From contig NZ_VFWZ01000005.1 of the NCBI RefSeq assembly GCF_006443095.1, positions 124,001-188,000 of the forward strand: a stretch of 64,000 nt of DNA, written 5' to 3'. Under the pieces are notes generated by a model. The model saw nothing but the letters and a program-made list of their open reading frames with translations, was not told the DNA's origin and ran no database searches. This document shows positions 63,525-64,000 of this stretch, in pieces (position 1 is the first letter of the stretch; each line of letters begins with the position of its first letter). Source of the DNA: Aquimarina algicola (GTDB taxonomy: Bacteria; Bacteroidota; Bacteroidia; Flavobacteriales; Flavobacteriaceae). A program made the translations under genes and the position numbers.

Positions 63525-64000
63525 ATGACTACAAATAGAAAGCAAAAATACTATCAAGACCGTTTTGATGAAAAGTATAAAGTGATCAAAACGAGTCTAG
63601 AATTTGATCATCCTTTAACAACCACACAAAAACAATGGTTACGCTTACAAAGGCTCAGTCATCAAAAAGAAGGCGGTATAGATCCAATAACCCCTTATAA
63701 AATTGAAAAATTAGATGAACTTATACCTTTATTGGGGTATGATTGGAGAAGCTTTAAAAAAAGTAATGGTAAAAAATTACCGAGTTTTAAAAAAGGGATA
63801 GAAGAAATTAAGCTGACCATTTTTAATAACAGTGCTCCTGATTCAAACCAATTTGAATGGTTAAAATCCAAAAAACGTATTTTTAAAAGAAGTCCTAAGA
63901 GTTTAAGTATTCAACAACAAAGGCAGTTAGATGACCTTACAGAACTTCTTGGTTTTAGTTGGCGGGATATAATAATCAAGAAAGGAAACAGCATTTTTAA
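63525..64000 (+). CDS. basic repeat protein (3' end cut by window)
   Basis: At least 158 residues from ATG at 63525 (MTTNRKQKYYQDRF), open to the right edge. Two units of about 60-70 residues, each ending in LGYDWRSF or LGFSWRDI, with upstream TQKQWLRLQRLS / NQFEWLKSKKRI. It resembles the general layout of helicase-associated-type tryptophan repeats but I cannot name it. Confidence 0.5.
   Translation, partial: MTTNRKQKYYQDRFDEKYKVIKTSLEFDHPLTTTQKQWLRLQRLSHQKEGGIDPITPYKIEKLDELIPLLGYDWRSFKKSNGKKLPSFKKGIEEIKLTIFNNSAPDSNQFEWLKSKKRIFKRSPKSLSIQQQRQLDDLTELLGFSWRDIIIKKGNSIF

Overview
The window looks like chromosomal DNA of a marine member of the Flavobacteriaceae (Bacteroidota), perhaps Aquimarina-like; the genus is an inference. 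The evidence is very AT-rich sequence, almost no Shine-Dalgarno sites before genes, Bacteroidota-type TAnnTTTG promoter boxes, a lipoprotein-type TamA homologue (TamL) beside TamB, a Bacteroidota GG-leader peptide precursor with a VKOR-thioredoxin protein, TssD/Hcp-like proteins of the Bacteroidota type VI secretion class, and clustered proCBA. I saw no rRNA, no intact tRNA and no CRISPR array.

Left part (1-33.7 kb), mostly chromosomal housekeeping and stress genes. A minus-strand operon encodes a small zinc-protease-like protein, an HD-phosphohydrolase/Pycsar-effector-like membrane fusion and a GH3 enzyme (cut by the window edge). A five-PAS histidine kinase with its receiver follows, then two tiny ATGA-coupled ORFs, Dps, a DUF3124 lipoprotein, a hibernation factor and a nitroreductase. 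Next are an SDR/aldehyde-dehydrogenase pair, a LysE exporter, tamB-tamL, a DJ-1/PfpI protein, an MscS channel, a universal stress protein, a second Pycsar-effector-like membrane protein, a CPA2 antiporter, a RimB-RimK fusion overlapping ppk2, a CotH-like protein and a GH82 (iota-carrageenase)-like beta-helix. This part ends with a VKOR-thioredoxin protein and a six-cysteine GG-leader peptide.

Middle part (34.3-45.9 kb) is bounded by ~345-bp degenerate direct repeats. Each repeat carries what looks like the tail of a tyrosine recombinase, and the left copy abuts a decayed tRNA-Met-like sequence. Between them lie a MarR regulator, a conserved small protein, a second RpoD-like sigma factor in apparent operon with a shortened bS21-like protein that has a Shine-Dalgarno site, proC-proB-proA, and a bacteriophytochrome/receiver/heme-oxygenase operon. 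Two promoters in this block carry the same palindrome at the same distance from a TAnnTTTG box, which makes it a candidate MarR operator. Gene relics (IS3 transposase, GNAT, type I restriction methylase, DUF932) mark old turnover here and just beyond.

Right part (48.9-64 kb) is an orphan type VI secretion cluster without sheath or baseplate genes. It holds a TssD/Hcp domain fused to a C-terminal extension (interrupted by an in-frame amber codon) followed by a lipoprotein, then VgrG, a probable adaptor, and a 1242-residue PAAR-like effector with a GH19-type muramidase/chitinase domain and an L,D-transpeptidase-like C-terminus. An SH3-bearing lipoprotein follows and is a plausible immunity protein. 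Two transcription units in this cluster share a 35-bp upstream element at nearly the same distance from their start codons.
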